Positions 1 to 9,300 of a DNA stretch of 64,000 bases are shown here, piece by piece (position 1 is the first letter of the stretch; each line of letters starts with the position of its first letter). The translations under genes and the position numbers were made by a program. The notes below the pieces were generated by a model. That model saw only the letters and a program-made list of their open reading frames with translations, was not told the DNA's origin and searched no databases. The stretch is taken from positions 124,001-188,000 of the forward strand of contig NZ_WKKE01000004.1 in NCBI RefSeq assembly GCF_009674775.1. Reading direction: 5' to 3'. Origin of the DNA: Flavobacterium sp. LC2016-23. Lineage in GTDB: Bacteria > Bacteroidota > Bacteroidia > Flavobacteriales > Flavobacteriaceae.

Positions 1-2
1 GT

Positions 3-524
3 TATCCGATTTTTCAGCTTTCTGATGAAGAAGTTATAGAAGTGGAACTGATATTCAATAAAATACAAAAAGAAATCAATTCCGACTACGTCTACAAATA
101 CGATCTGATCCGGAATTATGTGGCAGAACTAATTCACTTCGGGCAAAAATTGCAGCCTCTCACGGCGTTATATTCGAAACATAACTCTGCTGCAAGGGTT
201 TCTTCTTTATTTGCTGAATTATTAGAACGACAATTTCCCATAGAATCACCGCATCAGCGACTTGCGCTTAGAACAGCCAAGGATTTTGCCAACCGCTTAT
301 CTGTGCATGTCAATCACTTAAATAAGGTTTTAAAAGAAAATACCGGAAAAACGACCACTGAACTCATCAGCAGCCGACTGACCAATGAAGCCAAAATCCT
401 TTTAAAACAAACCGACTGGAACATCTCTGAAATTGCCTATTCTTTAGGATTTGAAGAACTCGCGCACTTCTCTAATTTCTTTAAAAAACAAACCACACTG
501 ACGCCTTTAGCTTTCCGAAGTTAA
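3..524 (+). CDS. AraC-family transcriptional regulator, C-terminal part (cut by the window edge)
   Basis: The reading frame is open to the left edge, so the N-terminus lies outside the window; a GTG at 42 is an internal codon rather than a convincing start. The visible part has a helical linker and then an AraC-type double helix-turn-helix in the last ~80 residues, with the typical ending EIAYSLGFEELAHFSNFFKK. Such proteins bind DNA and often control the adjacent oxidoreductase genes; here two short-chain dehydrogenases follow on the same strand, so they are the likely targets (inference). Stop at 522-524. Confidence 0.9.
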   Translation, partial: YPIFQLSDEEVIEVELIFNKIQKEINSDYVYKYDLIRNYVAELIHFGQKLQPLTALYSKHNSAARVSSLFAELLERQFPIESPHQRLALRTAKDFANRLSVHVNHLNKVLKENTGKTTTELISSRLTNEAKILLKQTDWNISEIAYSLGFEELAHFSNFFKKQTTLTPLAFRS

Positions 525-573
525 TTTTAGATTGGATTTTGGATTTTAGAATTTGGAATTTGGAATTTAAACC
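525..573. repeat. Degenerate 7-bp tandem repeat (TTGGAAT-like)
   Basis: Directly after the AraC stop codon, seven 7-bp units run in register (TTTTAGA, TTGGATT twice, TTAGAAT, TTGGAAT twice, TTAAACC). It is one of several 7-bp-period tracts in this window located after gene ends. Confidence 0.7.
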
Positions 574-637
574 CTCATGATTTGAATTTCGCAAATATCG
601 GTTTGATATTTACAATTCACCGATACTACTTCGCCCG

Positions 638-645
638 TACCTTTG
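638..645 (+). promoter_or_regulatory. -7 promoter box TACCTTTG of the first SDR gene
   Basis: TACCTTTG matches the Bacteroidota -7 consensus TAnnTTTG and sits 26 bp before the ATG at 672. No TTG -33 box is visible at the usual distance, so the call rests on the -7 box alone. Confidence 0.5.
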
Positions 646-671
646 TCTTATCAATTTAAAAGATCGAAAAG

Positions 672-1397
672 ATGAATTTATCAAACAACAAAATTTTAAT
701 CACCGGTGGAGCAAGCGGCATTGGTCTCGGACTTACGCAACGATTTATTGAAGAAAACAATACAGTCATTATTTGTGGAAGAAGAGAATCGGTTTTGAAT
801 GAAGTTAAGGCCCAATTTCCGTCTGTACTAACCAAAGTATGCGATTTGTCTGTTGAAGCAGAGCGCGTGTCCCTTTACGAATGGATTAAGGAAAATCACA
901 GCGATTTAAATGTACTAATCAACAATGCGGGAATTCAAAAATGGGTTTCGGTTACGGATGCTGATTTTTACGAAAGTATGAAGGCGGAAATTACTACCAA
1001 TATTGAAGCACCCTTGCATCTGACTTCTTTATTTGTGAATTTAAAATCACTTACCACAGTGATGAATGTAACTTCGGGGCTTGCCTTTTCACCTTTTGCA
1101 AAAGTTCCGGTGTATTCGGCAACGAAAGCTTTTTTCCGTTCGTTTACGCTTTCACTTCGTCATATCCTGAAGTCAAAAAATATTGAAGTGATCGAAATCA
1201 TTCCGCCGGCACTGAACACCGATCTTGGCGGAGTCGGCCTCCATGACGCACATCCAAGTGTGAGCAGTTTTATCGAATCTATCTTTGAGCAATTGAAAGA
1301 AGGAAAAGACGAACTGACTTTTGGAACCAGTGAAACGCGATTACACGCAAGCGCTGAAGATTTGAGAAATCACTTTAAGGCCATGCATTCTAATTAA
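672..1397 (+). CDS. SDR family oxidoreductase (DltE-like)
   Basis: A 241-aa short-chain dehydrogenase/reductase, probably cytoplasmic and NAD(P)-dependent. The Rossmann glycine motif TGGASGIG is at residues 11-18, NNAG follows, and the catalytic set is Ser135, Tyr148 and Lys152 (YSATK). The length and the IIPPALNTDL segment resemble the DltE-type subgroup; the substrate cannot be inferred. It lies downstream of an AraC regulator and upstream of a second SDR, 140 bp apart, suggesting a small redox cluster. The ATG at 672 is preceded by a good -7 box. Confidence 0.9.
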   Translation: MNLSNNKILITGGASGIGLGLTQRFIEENNTVIICGRRESVLNEVKAQFPSVLTKVCDLSVEAERVSLYEWIKENHSDLNVLINNAGIQKWVSVTDADFYESMKAEITTNIEAPLHLTSLFVNLKSLTTVMNVTSGLAFSPFAKVPVYSATKAFFRSFTLSLRHILKSKNIEVIEIIPPALNTDLGGVGLHDAHPSVSSFIESIFEQLKEGKDELTFGTSETRLHASAEDLRNHFKAMHSN

Positions 1398-1537
1398 GAA
1401 ACATTTTCTATGTTTTTGTTTCTCTCGCAGATTGGGCAGATTCAGGGGATTTTTAAAGATCTATATTCTATAATCTTTACTCTATAATCTACCAGATTAC
1501 ATTCATACAAATAATCAAAATTTAAAACAAATACAAA

Positions 1538-2302
1538 ATGGCAGTAAATACAAAAATCGCCTTAGTAACAGGCGGAAGCAGAGGTTTAGGAAAAAATATG
1601 GCTTTGGCTATAGCTAAAAAAGGAATCAACGTTATTCTGACGTACAACAGTAAAAAAGAAGAAGCCGAAGATACCGTAAAAGAAATTGAAAGTTTAGGGC
1701 AAAAAGCCGTTGCGATTCAATTGAATGTGGCTGAATCAGGCAGTTTTGATTCTTTTTTTGAAGAAGTAAGAAAGGCTTTAAAAGCTACTTTTAGTACTGA
1801 TAAATTTGATTTTCTGGTAAACAATGCCGGAATCGGAATTCACAAGCCTTACATCGAAACTACAGAAGCAGATTTTGATGAATTGAGTAACATTCAGCTA
1901 AAAGGCCCGTTTTTTCTAACTCAAAAAGCATTGAATATCATGAATGACGGAGGCGGAATTGTAAACATCTCTACTGGTTTGGCACGATTTTCATTCGCTG
2001 GTTATTCGGCTTATGCCTCTATGAAAGGTGGAATTGAAACATTGACTAAATACCAGGCTAAAGAATTGGGTGAACGAAAAATCAGAGTCAATGTAGTGGC
2101 TCCCGGAGCTATTGAAACCGACTTTGGTCATGGAGCTGTAAGGGACAACGAGCAACTCAACCAATATATTGCTTCTCTAACCGCTTTAGGAAGAGTTGGT
2201 TTACCGGATGATATCGGAGGTGTTGTTGCCTTTTTATGTACCGAAGATTCCCGTTGGGTAAACGCACAGCGTATTGAGGTTTCCGGAGGAATGAATTTAT
2301 AA
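1538..2302 (+). CDS. SDR family oxidoreductase (FabG-like)
   Basis: A 254-aa classical short-chain dehydrogenase. It has the cofactor motif TGGSRGLG at residues 11-18, NNAGIG in the middle, Ser/Thr at 145-146, and catalytic Tyr159 and Lys163 (YASMK). The C-terminal GGVVAFLCTEDSRWVNAQRI pattern is normal for the FabG-like group, which reduces ketones or oxidises secondary alcohols. It differs clearly in sequence from the preceding SDR, so the two are not a recent duplication. A bidirectional hairpin pair follows, since the next gene is convergent. Confidence 0.9.
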   Translation: MAVNTKIALVTGGSRGLGKNMALAIAKKGINVILTYNSKKEEAEDTVKEIESLGQKAVAIQLNVAESGSFDSFFEEVRKALKATFSTDKFDFLVNNAGIGIHKPYIETTEADFDELSNIQLKGPFFLTQKALNIMNDGGGIVNISTGLARFSFAGYSAYASMKGGIETLTKYQAKELGERKIRVNVVAPGAIETDFGHGAVRDNEQLNQYIASLTALGRVGLPDDIGGVVAFLCTEDSRWVNAQRIEVSGGMNL

Positions 2303-2304
2303 TT

Positions 2305-2374
2305 GTTAGACGTTAGACGTTAGATGTTAGATGTTAGATGTTAGACGTTAGATGTTAGATGTTAGACGTTAGAT
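2305..2374. repeat. Ten tandem copies of GTTAGA(C/T)
   Basis: Ten exact-length 7-bp units (GTTAGAC or GTTAGAT) begin 3 bp after the SDR stop codon. Only the seventh base varies. It is non-coding and lies between convergent genes. Copy number is likely to vary between strains by slippage (inference). Confidence 0.95.
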
Positions 2375-2380
2375 GTTTTT

Positions 2381-2413
2381 AAACCCGACAGGTTTTTCAA
2401 ACCTGTCGGGTTT
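2381..2413. terminator. 15-bp perfect hairpin, bidirectional terminator
   Basis: Perfect 15-bp arms (AAACCCGACAGGTTT and its complement) with a 3-nt loop lie between the convergent SDR and PepSY-like genes. The arms begin and end in A/T runs, so either strand could terminate. The same core, CCCGACAGG, recurs in the hairpin at 57469-57501. Confidence 0.75.
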
Positions 2414-2454
2414 GATAATCTAAATGTATTATTTCGTATTCTAATTACAAAACA

Positions 2455-2485
2455 AAACCCTGCAGGTTTAAAACCTGCAGGGTTT
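2455..2485. terminator. Second 15-bp hairpin, bidirectional terminator
   Basis: Arms AAACCCTGCAGGTTT and complement are separated by one base. It lies about 40 bp from the first hairpin and 40 bp past the stop of the minus-strand gene. It shares the AAACCC...GGTTT ends with the first hairpin but has a different centre (TGCA), which suggests a repeat family that also serves as terminators. Confidence 0.7.
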
Positions 2486-2524
2486 GTCATTTTGAATATA
2501 TTGAGTTAGTAAGAATTCTTATTT

Positions 2525-2998
2525 TTAATCTTTTTGAATGCTGACATCAAAACCTCCGTTTTTATCGAAGACCACATCATAAAATTTGTTGTCTTTTTCT
2601 ATTCCGACTTCATAAGTGGTTTTGTTTTTATAGTCTACTACTACGGCAATTTCCCGAATGGCCTGAGCCGAATAATTATTTTTCAGGTATGCCTGAGCTT
2701 TTGGCGGAAGCTGGCTCAGCGGAATCTGTAATTCATATGCCTTTAAAACTCCCAAATTATCATAAACTGCCAGCGCTTTCGCAGTAGTAGTGGCATTAAA
2801 CTTCGCTTCATACCTGATTTCATCATTATCGTCTCCTACGTATTCTATGGACCACACCGGAACTTTGCCCGGATATTCTTTTTCAAAAGTAAATCTGACT
2901 TTTTCAGGAGGGGTAATTACTCCTGTTGGCATAATTCCGTTTTGCGCCATCAGTAAACTGCTGTAAAAAAGCATGAAAGCAAAAATTAAGTTTTTCAT
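2525..2998 (-). CDS. PepSY-like (beta-lactamase-inhibitor-like) secreted protein
   Basis: A 157-aa protein with an N-terminal signal peptide ending near LLMAQ and a body of the PepSY-like type common in Bacteroidota (KAYELQIPLSQLPPKAQAYL followed by a second similar half). These are exported proteins of unclear role, often next to two-component systems. It lies about 90 bp downstream of the LytTR regulator on the same strand, so it may be a target of that pair (inference). Confidence 0.75.
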   Translation of the reverse strand: MKNLIFAFMLFYSSLLMAQNGIMPTGVITPPEKVRFTFEKEYPGKVPVWSIEYVGDDNDEIRYEAKFNATTTAKALAVYDNLGVLKAYELQIPLSQLPPKAQAYLKNNYSAQAIREIAVVVDYKNKTTYEVGIEKDNKFYDVVFDKNGGFDVSIQKD

Positions 2999-3087
2999 GA
3001 TTTCAAATTTTAAAATTAAACCTCTTTAAAATGCGTACTAAAACTACTACTTTTAAATGAATTTAAAATGAATTTCTGTAAAACTTT

Positions 3088-3786
3088 TTATTTTTTCAAT
3101 CGCTCCGATAATTCTCGTTTATAGGTAATCCCGATTGGTAATTTCTCTTTTTTTATGGTGACAAAATCCTTTTCGGTAGCTTCAATTTTATCCAGCGCCA
3201 CGATATAGGATTTATGAATGCGCATAAAGTTTTTTTCTGGCAGGCATTTCTCCAGTTCACTGGTGGTGATTGAAGCCAGATAGGTTCTTTTGGTTGTATA
3301 CAATTTCACGTAATTTCCGAAACTCTGTGCAAACAAAATCTGGTCCAATTCTAAATCTACCAGGTAACCATCCACTTTTACACTGACCGAATTGACCACC
3401 ACTTCGTCTTCCTTTGCTTTAACATTTTCAGTGGCAAAAAAACGGTCAATCGCTTTCAGGAATCTGGGAAAATAAATGGGTTTCAACAAATAGTCAATGA
3501 CTCCGTAATCATAACTTTCGAGTGCAAATTCAGAATAGGCAGTCGTTAAGATTGTTTTAGGATGTACGGGAAGAATTTTTAGCAGTTCCATACCTGAAAT
3601 CTCCGGCATATTGATATCCAGAAACATCAGATCGACTTTATTTTCGCGAAGGTAATTCATGGCTTCAATACCATTATAGCCCTGAAAAACAAGCTCCAAA
3701 TTTGGATTTTGCTTAATATAATTCGCCAGGACATAATGTGATGCCGGTTCATCATCCACAATAATACATTTTTTGGATTCTATCAT
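3088..3786 (-). CDS. LytTR-family response regulator
   Basis: A 232-aa regulator with an N-terminal receiver domain (acidic pair D11-D12, phosphoacceptor D57 in FLDINMPE, Lys in LLKP) and a C-terminal LytTR DNA-binding domain ending in the usual LPIGITYK segment. It should be phosphorylated by the kinase encoded directly upstream; the two genes overlap by 4 nt (ATGA), indicating coupled translation. Likely targets are the adjacent PepSY-like gene and possibly the divergent efflux operon (inference). Confidence 0.92.
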   Translation of the reverse strand: MIESKKCIIVDDEPASHYVLANYIKQNPNLELVFQGYNGIEAMNYLRENKVDLMFLDINMPEISGMELLKILPVHPKTILTTAYSEFALESYDYGVIDYLLKPIYFPRFLKAIDRFFATENVKAKEDEVVVNSVSVKVDGYLVDLELDQILFAQSFGNYVKLYTTKRTYLASITTSELEKCLPEKNFMRIHKSYIVALDKIEATEKDFVTIKKEKLPIGITYKRELSERLKK

Positions 3787-4823
3787 TCTACAAACTTTTT
3801 CAGTTGTAATTTCAAATCAACAATATACGTATTTTTATCCTCCTGAATATTCAGTTTATAGTCTTTTCCATAAATCAGGTTCAGACGTTCAATTGTATTT
3901 TTCAAACCTATTTTCGTCGAAACAACATCTGTTTTCTTAGTTGGAATTGAATTGACTACATGCAGGTGCAGTAAGCCGTTTTCGACCGTAACAATAATAC
4001 GTACAAAACATTTTTCGATGGCGCAGGTTCCGTGTTTAAAGGCATTTTCAATAAAAGCAATCAACAGCATAGGTGATACTCTATAGGCGTTTTCGTTGTC
4101 AATTTTGCAGTCGTACGTTATTTCACAACGGTATCCTACCCTTTCTTTTTCCAGCTGTACATAACTGTTTATAAATTCCAGTTCGTCTTCTAAAGTGACA
4201 CATTGTTTATTATTACTTTCCAGCTGATAACGCATTAGCTGGGAAACTTTCATAATCAGATCCGGCGTTCTGTCCGGAAATTCAAGACTGATTCCGTATA
4301 AGGTATTAAAGGTATTAAATAAAAAATGCGGATTCAACTGTCCTTTCAGCGAATTGAGCTGCATCTGATTGAACAACAACGTTTCATCCGTTTGTTTTCT
4401 GTGAATTCTGTAGAACTTAAAAACAATAATCGGGCTCAGTATGCAAACCAGTGTTCCTAAAACGCTGGCGAGCTGGTAGACATAACTTCTCTGATGTGAA
4501 TTCTGGTACAAACGGCAATTGCTGAACATATCCAGCATGGTGATTTCGTATAAGACAATCGAAAACACAAATACCCCAAACAGCGTTAGTAAAATATAGC
4601 TTACAGGTCTTCTGGTTTTGAAAAGTATGGGTAACAGTAAAAAACGGTTAAACTGGGCGTGCATGTATAAAATAAAATAGAAAAACACACCCATTGAGAT
4701 GGAAGTAAAAGAACTAAATAACATCCAGTCATTTTTTAACGTATAGATCGTAAATGAAAAGGCAACAACGGCAATTTCCTGCCACCATTTGTTATCCAAT
4801 ATGTTATCAAATTTTTTGTTCAT
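3783..4823 (-). CDS. LytS-type sensor histidine kinase
   Basis: A 346-aa membrane kinase. Four hydrophobic segments fill roughly the first 140 residues, followed by a short coiled linker and a His_kinase domain with His166 in NPHFLFNTFNTL. The ATPase part shows FIENAFKHG (N box) and GLKNTIERL. No separate periplasmic or PAS sensor domain is seen, so the signal is probably sensed in the membrane. It is the first gene of the kinase-regulator pair and is divergent from the efflux operon, with 165 bp shared between them. Confidence 0.92.
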   Translation of the reverse strand: MNKKFDNILDNKWWQEIAVVAFSFTIYTLKNDWMLFSSFTSISMGVFFYFILYMHAQFNRFLLLPILFKTRRPVSYILLTLFGVFVFSIVLYEITMLDMFSNCRLYQNSHQRSYVYQLASVLGTLVCILSPIIVFKFYRIHRKQTDETLLFNQMQLNSLKGQLNPHFLFNTFNTLYGISLEFPDRTPDLIMKVSQLMRYQLESNNKQCVTLEDELEFINSYVQLEKERVGYRCEITYDCKIDNENAYRVSPMLLIAFIENAFKHGTCAIEKCFVRIIVTVENGLLHLHVVNSIPTKKTDVVSTKIGLKNTIERLNLIYGKDYKLNIQEDKNTYIVDLKLQLKKFVE

Positions 4824-4881
4824 TTTTTAAACTTAAAATAGTGTACAAATTAACCACAATTTTTTATTTTATTTTTTTATT

Positions 4882-4906
4882 AAATGACCAATTCAATTGG
4901 TCATTT
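4882..4906. promoter_or_regulatory. 25-bp perfect palindrome, likely operator
   Basis: Arms AAATGACCAATT and AATTGGTCATTT flank a single C. The site lies 58 bp from the kinase start and 82 bp before the tolC-like start, upstream of the -7 box at 4955. Its length and symmetry fit a dimeric repressor such as a TetR-type protein; LytTR regulators normally use direct repeats instead. No TetR gene is adjacent, so the cognate protein is unknown. Confidence 0.7.
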
Positions 4907-4954
4907 ATAATCTCAGTACATCATTTAAGATGACAAAAATCAATGGAAGTAAAA

Positions 4955-4962
4955 TAATTTTG
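4955..4962 (+). promoter_or_regulatory. -7 promoter box TAATTTTG of the efflux operon
   Basis: TAATTTTG fits TAnnTTTG and lies 26 bp before the ATG at 4989. No clear -33 TTG is visible. Confidence 0.5.
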
Positions 4963-4988
4963 TTTCATAATTTGACACCACGAATTTT

Positions 4989-6374
4989 ATGTACTTCAAA
5001 AAAATTACTTTATTATTTTTCTTGATTTTCGCCGCTCTTGGTTATTCACAAACCCTGTCTTTAAAAGAAGCTATAAAAACGGGACTTGAAAACTACGGTT
5101 CAATCAAAGCAAAAAACAACTACACCAATGCTTCGCGCGAGACACTAAAACAATCCAAACGCGATTATTTACCCAACCTGAACCTGTCGGCGCAACAGGA
5201 TTACGGAACCATCAACGGACAAAACGGTGCTTTGTATGGTTTCAACGGATTAGGAACGGCTTCTTCCGGACCGGCTTTACCGGACCAAAACTGGAATTCG
5301 GCTTTTGGGGCGCTTTATTTGGTCAATATGAACTGGGATTTTTTCACTTTCGGAAAAGCGAAAGAAAAAATCAATCTGGCGAAAATGGACGTTCGTACCA
5401 AAGAAACCGATTTAAAGCAGGAAATGTTTCAACAGGAAATCAGGATTTCTGCCGCTTATCTTAATTTGCTGGCAAGTCAGCGTTTATTAATTTCACAGCA
5501 AAAGAATTTAAGCCGTGCTGAAGTTTTCAAAAGAACCGCTGCTGCCCGGGTAAAAAACGGATTATTGGCCGGAGTCGATTCTACTTTAGCGACAGCCGAA
5601 GTTTCGAAAGCTAAAATTGCGCTGAACCTCGCGAGAAATTTTGTGAAGGAACAAAACAATAAATTAGTCGATCTGATGGGCGTTGCCCCTCAGGATTTTA
5701 CTGCCGATACGCTTTTTGTCAACAATATTCCGAAAGCACTATTACTGGCTGAAAAAACGACTGATAGCCTTCATCCGTTACTTCAATTGTACAAAACCCG
5801 AATTGATTACAGCAATCAGCAGGCAAAATTATACAAACGCTTTTATTACCCGACCATGACCGCATTTGGTGTTTTGCAGACAAGAGCTTCAGGGTTTCAG
5901 TCTGATTATATTACCGATCAGACGGCTTTTACCAGAAACTACTGGGATGGCGTAAATCCGGACCGCACCAATTATCTGGTTGGAATCGGAATCAGCTGGA
6001 ACCTGACTACTCCGTTCCGAATGAGCAAACAGGTAAGCGCTCAGAAGTTTGTTTCTCAGGCTTTGCAGGAAGAATATAATCAGGCAGACCGCGAACTGAA
6101 ATCGCAACTGAATTTTGCCGATGATAAGATCAAAATTACTTTAGACAATTATGCCGAAGCACCAATTCAGGTTGATGCGGCGAAAAAAGCCTACCTGCAA
6201 AAATCGACCTTATACAAAAACGGATTAACGGATCTTACCGATTTAACACAAATCATGTATACGCTAAACCGTGCCGAAATTGATCGTGATATTACGAACA
6301 ATAATGTATGGCAATCGTATTTGCTAAAAGTGGCCGCAACAGGCAATTTTGACTTATTTATAAATGAATTTTAA
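4989..6374 (+). CDS. TolC-family outer membrane efflux protein
   Basis: A 461-aa protein with a signal peptide (hydrophobic to about residue 18, cleavage near YSQ) followed by TolC-type helical repeats rich in Ala, Lys and Gln. It should form the trimeric outer membrane duct of the RND pump encoded next. It is first in its operon, 12 bp before the RND gene; in many Gram-negative operons the duct gene comes last. It has no lipobox, unlike the second TolC-type protein in this window. Confidence 0.92.
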   Translation: MYFKKITLLFFLIFAALGYSQTLSLKEAIKTGLENYGSIKAKNNYTNASRETLKQSKRDYLPNLNLSAQQDYGTINGQNGALYGFNGLGTASSGPALPDQNWNSAFGALYLVNMNWDFFTFGKAKEKINLAKMDVRTKETDLKQEMFQQEIRISAAYLNLLASQRLLISQQKNLSRAEVFKRTAAARVKNGLLAGVDSTLATAEVSKAKIALNLARNFVKEQNNKLVDLMGVAPQDFTADTLFVNNIPKALLLAEKTTDSLHPLLQLYKTRIDYSNQQAKLYKRFYYPTMTAFGVLQTRASGFQSDYITDQTAFTRNYWDGVNPDRTNYLVGIGISWNLTTPFRMSKQVSAQKFVSQALQEEYNQADRELKSQLNFADDKIKITLDNYAEAPIQVDAAKKAYLQKSTLYKNGLTDLTDLTQIMYTLNRAEIDRDITNNNVWQSYLLKVAATGNFDLFINEF

Positions 6375-6386
6375 TTATAGATCGTA

Positions 6387-9300
6387 ATGAATTTAATACG
6401 TTTCGCACTCCGCAAACCCATCTCCATCCTGGTAATGGTCGCTGGTTTATTCTTCTTCGGAATTGGCGCCATCAAGGACATTAAGGTAGACATTCTTCCT
6501 AAAATGAACCTGCCGGTAATTTATATTGCGCATCCTTTCGGAGGGTATACCCCGGACCAGATGGAAGCTTATTTTGCTAAAACTTATGTCAACATTTTAC
6601 CTTTTGCCAATGGTGTAAAATCGGTAGAGACCAAAAATATTCAGGGGTTAATGATCATGAAATTAACCTACTATGAAAATACCAACATGGCGCAGGCCGC
6701 AGCCGAGCTGAGTTCCCTTTCGAACAGGATTCAGGCTGCATTTCCTCCGGGAACGCAGCCACCGTTTATCATTCGTTTTGATGCTTCTTCCTTACCGATC
6801 GGACAATTGGTTCTGAGCAGTAAAATAAGATCGAATAACGAATTGCAGGATTTAGCCAACGTTTACGTTCGTGCCTCGTTTACTTCGATTCCAGGTTTAT
6901 TATCTCCGGCGCCTTTCGGCGGAAGCCCGAGAACCATCGAGGTTAACGTAGATCCCGATTTATTGCGTTCGCACAACATGACGCCGGATCAGATAGTTGA
7001 GGCAATCCGCATCAACAACCAGACCGCTCCTTCCGGTAATGTCAGAATGGGCGATGCCAATTATATTACGCCAACCAACAATACGATTAAAGAAGTTAAA
7101 GATTTTGAACAGATTCCATTATTTAAAGGCGGGGTTCAAAACCTGAAATTAGGCGATGTTGCGACTGTAAAAGACGGTGCCGATATTACAGCCGGTTATG
7201 CTTTGGTAAACGGAAAACGTTCGGTATATATCAGTATCGCAAAAGCGGGAGATGCTTCAACCTGGGATGTGGTTCAGAAATTGAAAGCGGAATTGCCTAA
7301 AATTCAGAGTACATTACCGGAAGACGTAAAATTATCGTACGAATTTGACCAGTCGGTGTATGTAATCAACTCGGTTAAAAGTTTGATTACAGAGGGAATT
7401 ATCGGAGCGGTATTAACCGGATTAATGGTTTTGCTTTTCCTTGGTGACAGACGTGCGGCTTTAATTGTAATCTTAACCATTCCGATTTCGATTATCTCGG
7501 GAGTTTTATTCCTTAAATTATTCGGACAAACCATCAACTTAATGTCTCTAAGCGGACTGGCACTGGCCATTGGTATTTTGGTGGATGAAAGTACGGTTAC
7601 AATCGAAAACATTCACCAGCACCTCGACATGGGTAAACCCAAGGCACTCGCTATTTGGGATGCCTGTCAGGAAATTGCTTTGCCTAAATTACTGATCCTG
7701 CTTTGTATCCTGGCCGTTTTTGCCCCTGCGTTTACTATGGTGGGTATTCCCGGAGCGTTGTTTTTGCCTTTGGCTTTAGCCATTGGATTCTCGATGGTCA
7801 TTTCGTTTTTACTTTCCCAGACTTTTGTTCCTGTAATGGCGAACTGGCTGATGAAAGCGCATCCGAAACACGAACACGGACCGAATATTACAGATGATGA
7901 AGCCGAATTTAACGATTGTGGCTTAACGCCTGAATCGGAGAAAGACCTGATCACGCAGAAAAAAGCATATGTTGAAAAAACAGATACGGACAATAACGGA
8001 AAAATTGGCGCTTTCGAACGCTTCAGAATCCGTTTCATGAGAACGTTGGATCGTTTGTTCCCTTATAAAAAAATAACCGCTTTAGTCTATCTTATCGGAA
8101 TTACGGTGCTGGCCATAGTCTTTATTTCTTTTATCGGAAAAGATGTTTTCCCGAAAGTAAATTCAAGCCAGTTCCAGTTAAGAATGCGTGCTCCCGACGG
8201 AACTCGTTTGGAACGTACCGAAGAGAAAGCGATTATTGTACTGAAGGAATTGCAAAAAATGGTGGGCAAGGAACATATCGGAATCTCTTCTGTTTATGTG
8301 GGACAACACCCGTCTTTATTCTCGATCAACCCGATTTATTTGTTTATGGCAGGTTCGCATGAAGCTGTATTTCAGGTGAGTTTAAAAGAATACCATACCG
8401 ATATGGATGACTTTAAAGACGACTTCAGAGCCCGAATTAAAAAAGTGCTTCCGGATGTAAAACTTTCTTTTGAGCCAATCGAACTGACCGACAAAGTGTT
8501 GAGCCAGGGTTCCCCTACTCCAACCGAAGTGCGAATTGCCGGAAAAGATAAAAAACGAAATGAATTGTACGCCAATCAGATTGTAGAGAAACTGAAAAAA
8601 TTCGCTTATTTCAGAGACGTACAAATTGGTCAGCCGATTCATTATCCGGCCATGAATATTGATATTGACAGAACACGTGCTGCTGAATTGGGTGTGGATA
8701 TGAATGACATTTCAAGATCATTGGTCGCTTCAACTTCATCATCGCGTTATACAGAAAAAAATACCTGGGTCGACGAAAGAGCCGGATTATCATACAACGT
8801 TCAGGTGCAGGTGCCTTTGAACAAAATGAAAAGCAAAACCGATATCGGAGAAATTCCGGTATTGAAAAACTCGCTTCGTCCAGTATTAAGTGACGTTGCC
8901 AAAATTACACCCGGATTTGTAAGTGGTGAAAATGACAATTTAGGGGCCATGCCATACATTACCGTTACAGCCAACATTAGCCAGACCGACTTAGGGACGG
9001 CCGTAAAAGATGTGGATGCAACAATAAACTCATTGGGAGAATTACCGAGGGGGTTATTCATCACTCCAATTGGAATGAGTAAGGTATTGGTAGAAACATT
9101 AAGCAGTTTACAGGTAGGATTATTGGTTGCCATATTTGTAATCTTCTTAATGTTGGCCGCTAATTTTCAATCGTTCAAAGTATCGCTGGTGATTTTAACC
9201 ACCGTTCCGGCGGTTGTTTTAGGAGCATTATTGATGCTTACGATTACCGGTTCAACGTTAAACTTACAATCGTATATGGGTATCATTATGTCGGTTGGGG

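Noticed and set aside
2305..2374. CRISPR or attachment site
   Set aside because: Plain 7-bp tandem repeat with no spacers, integrase or tRNA nearby.
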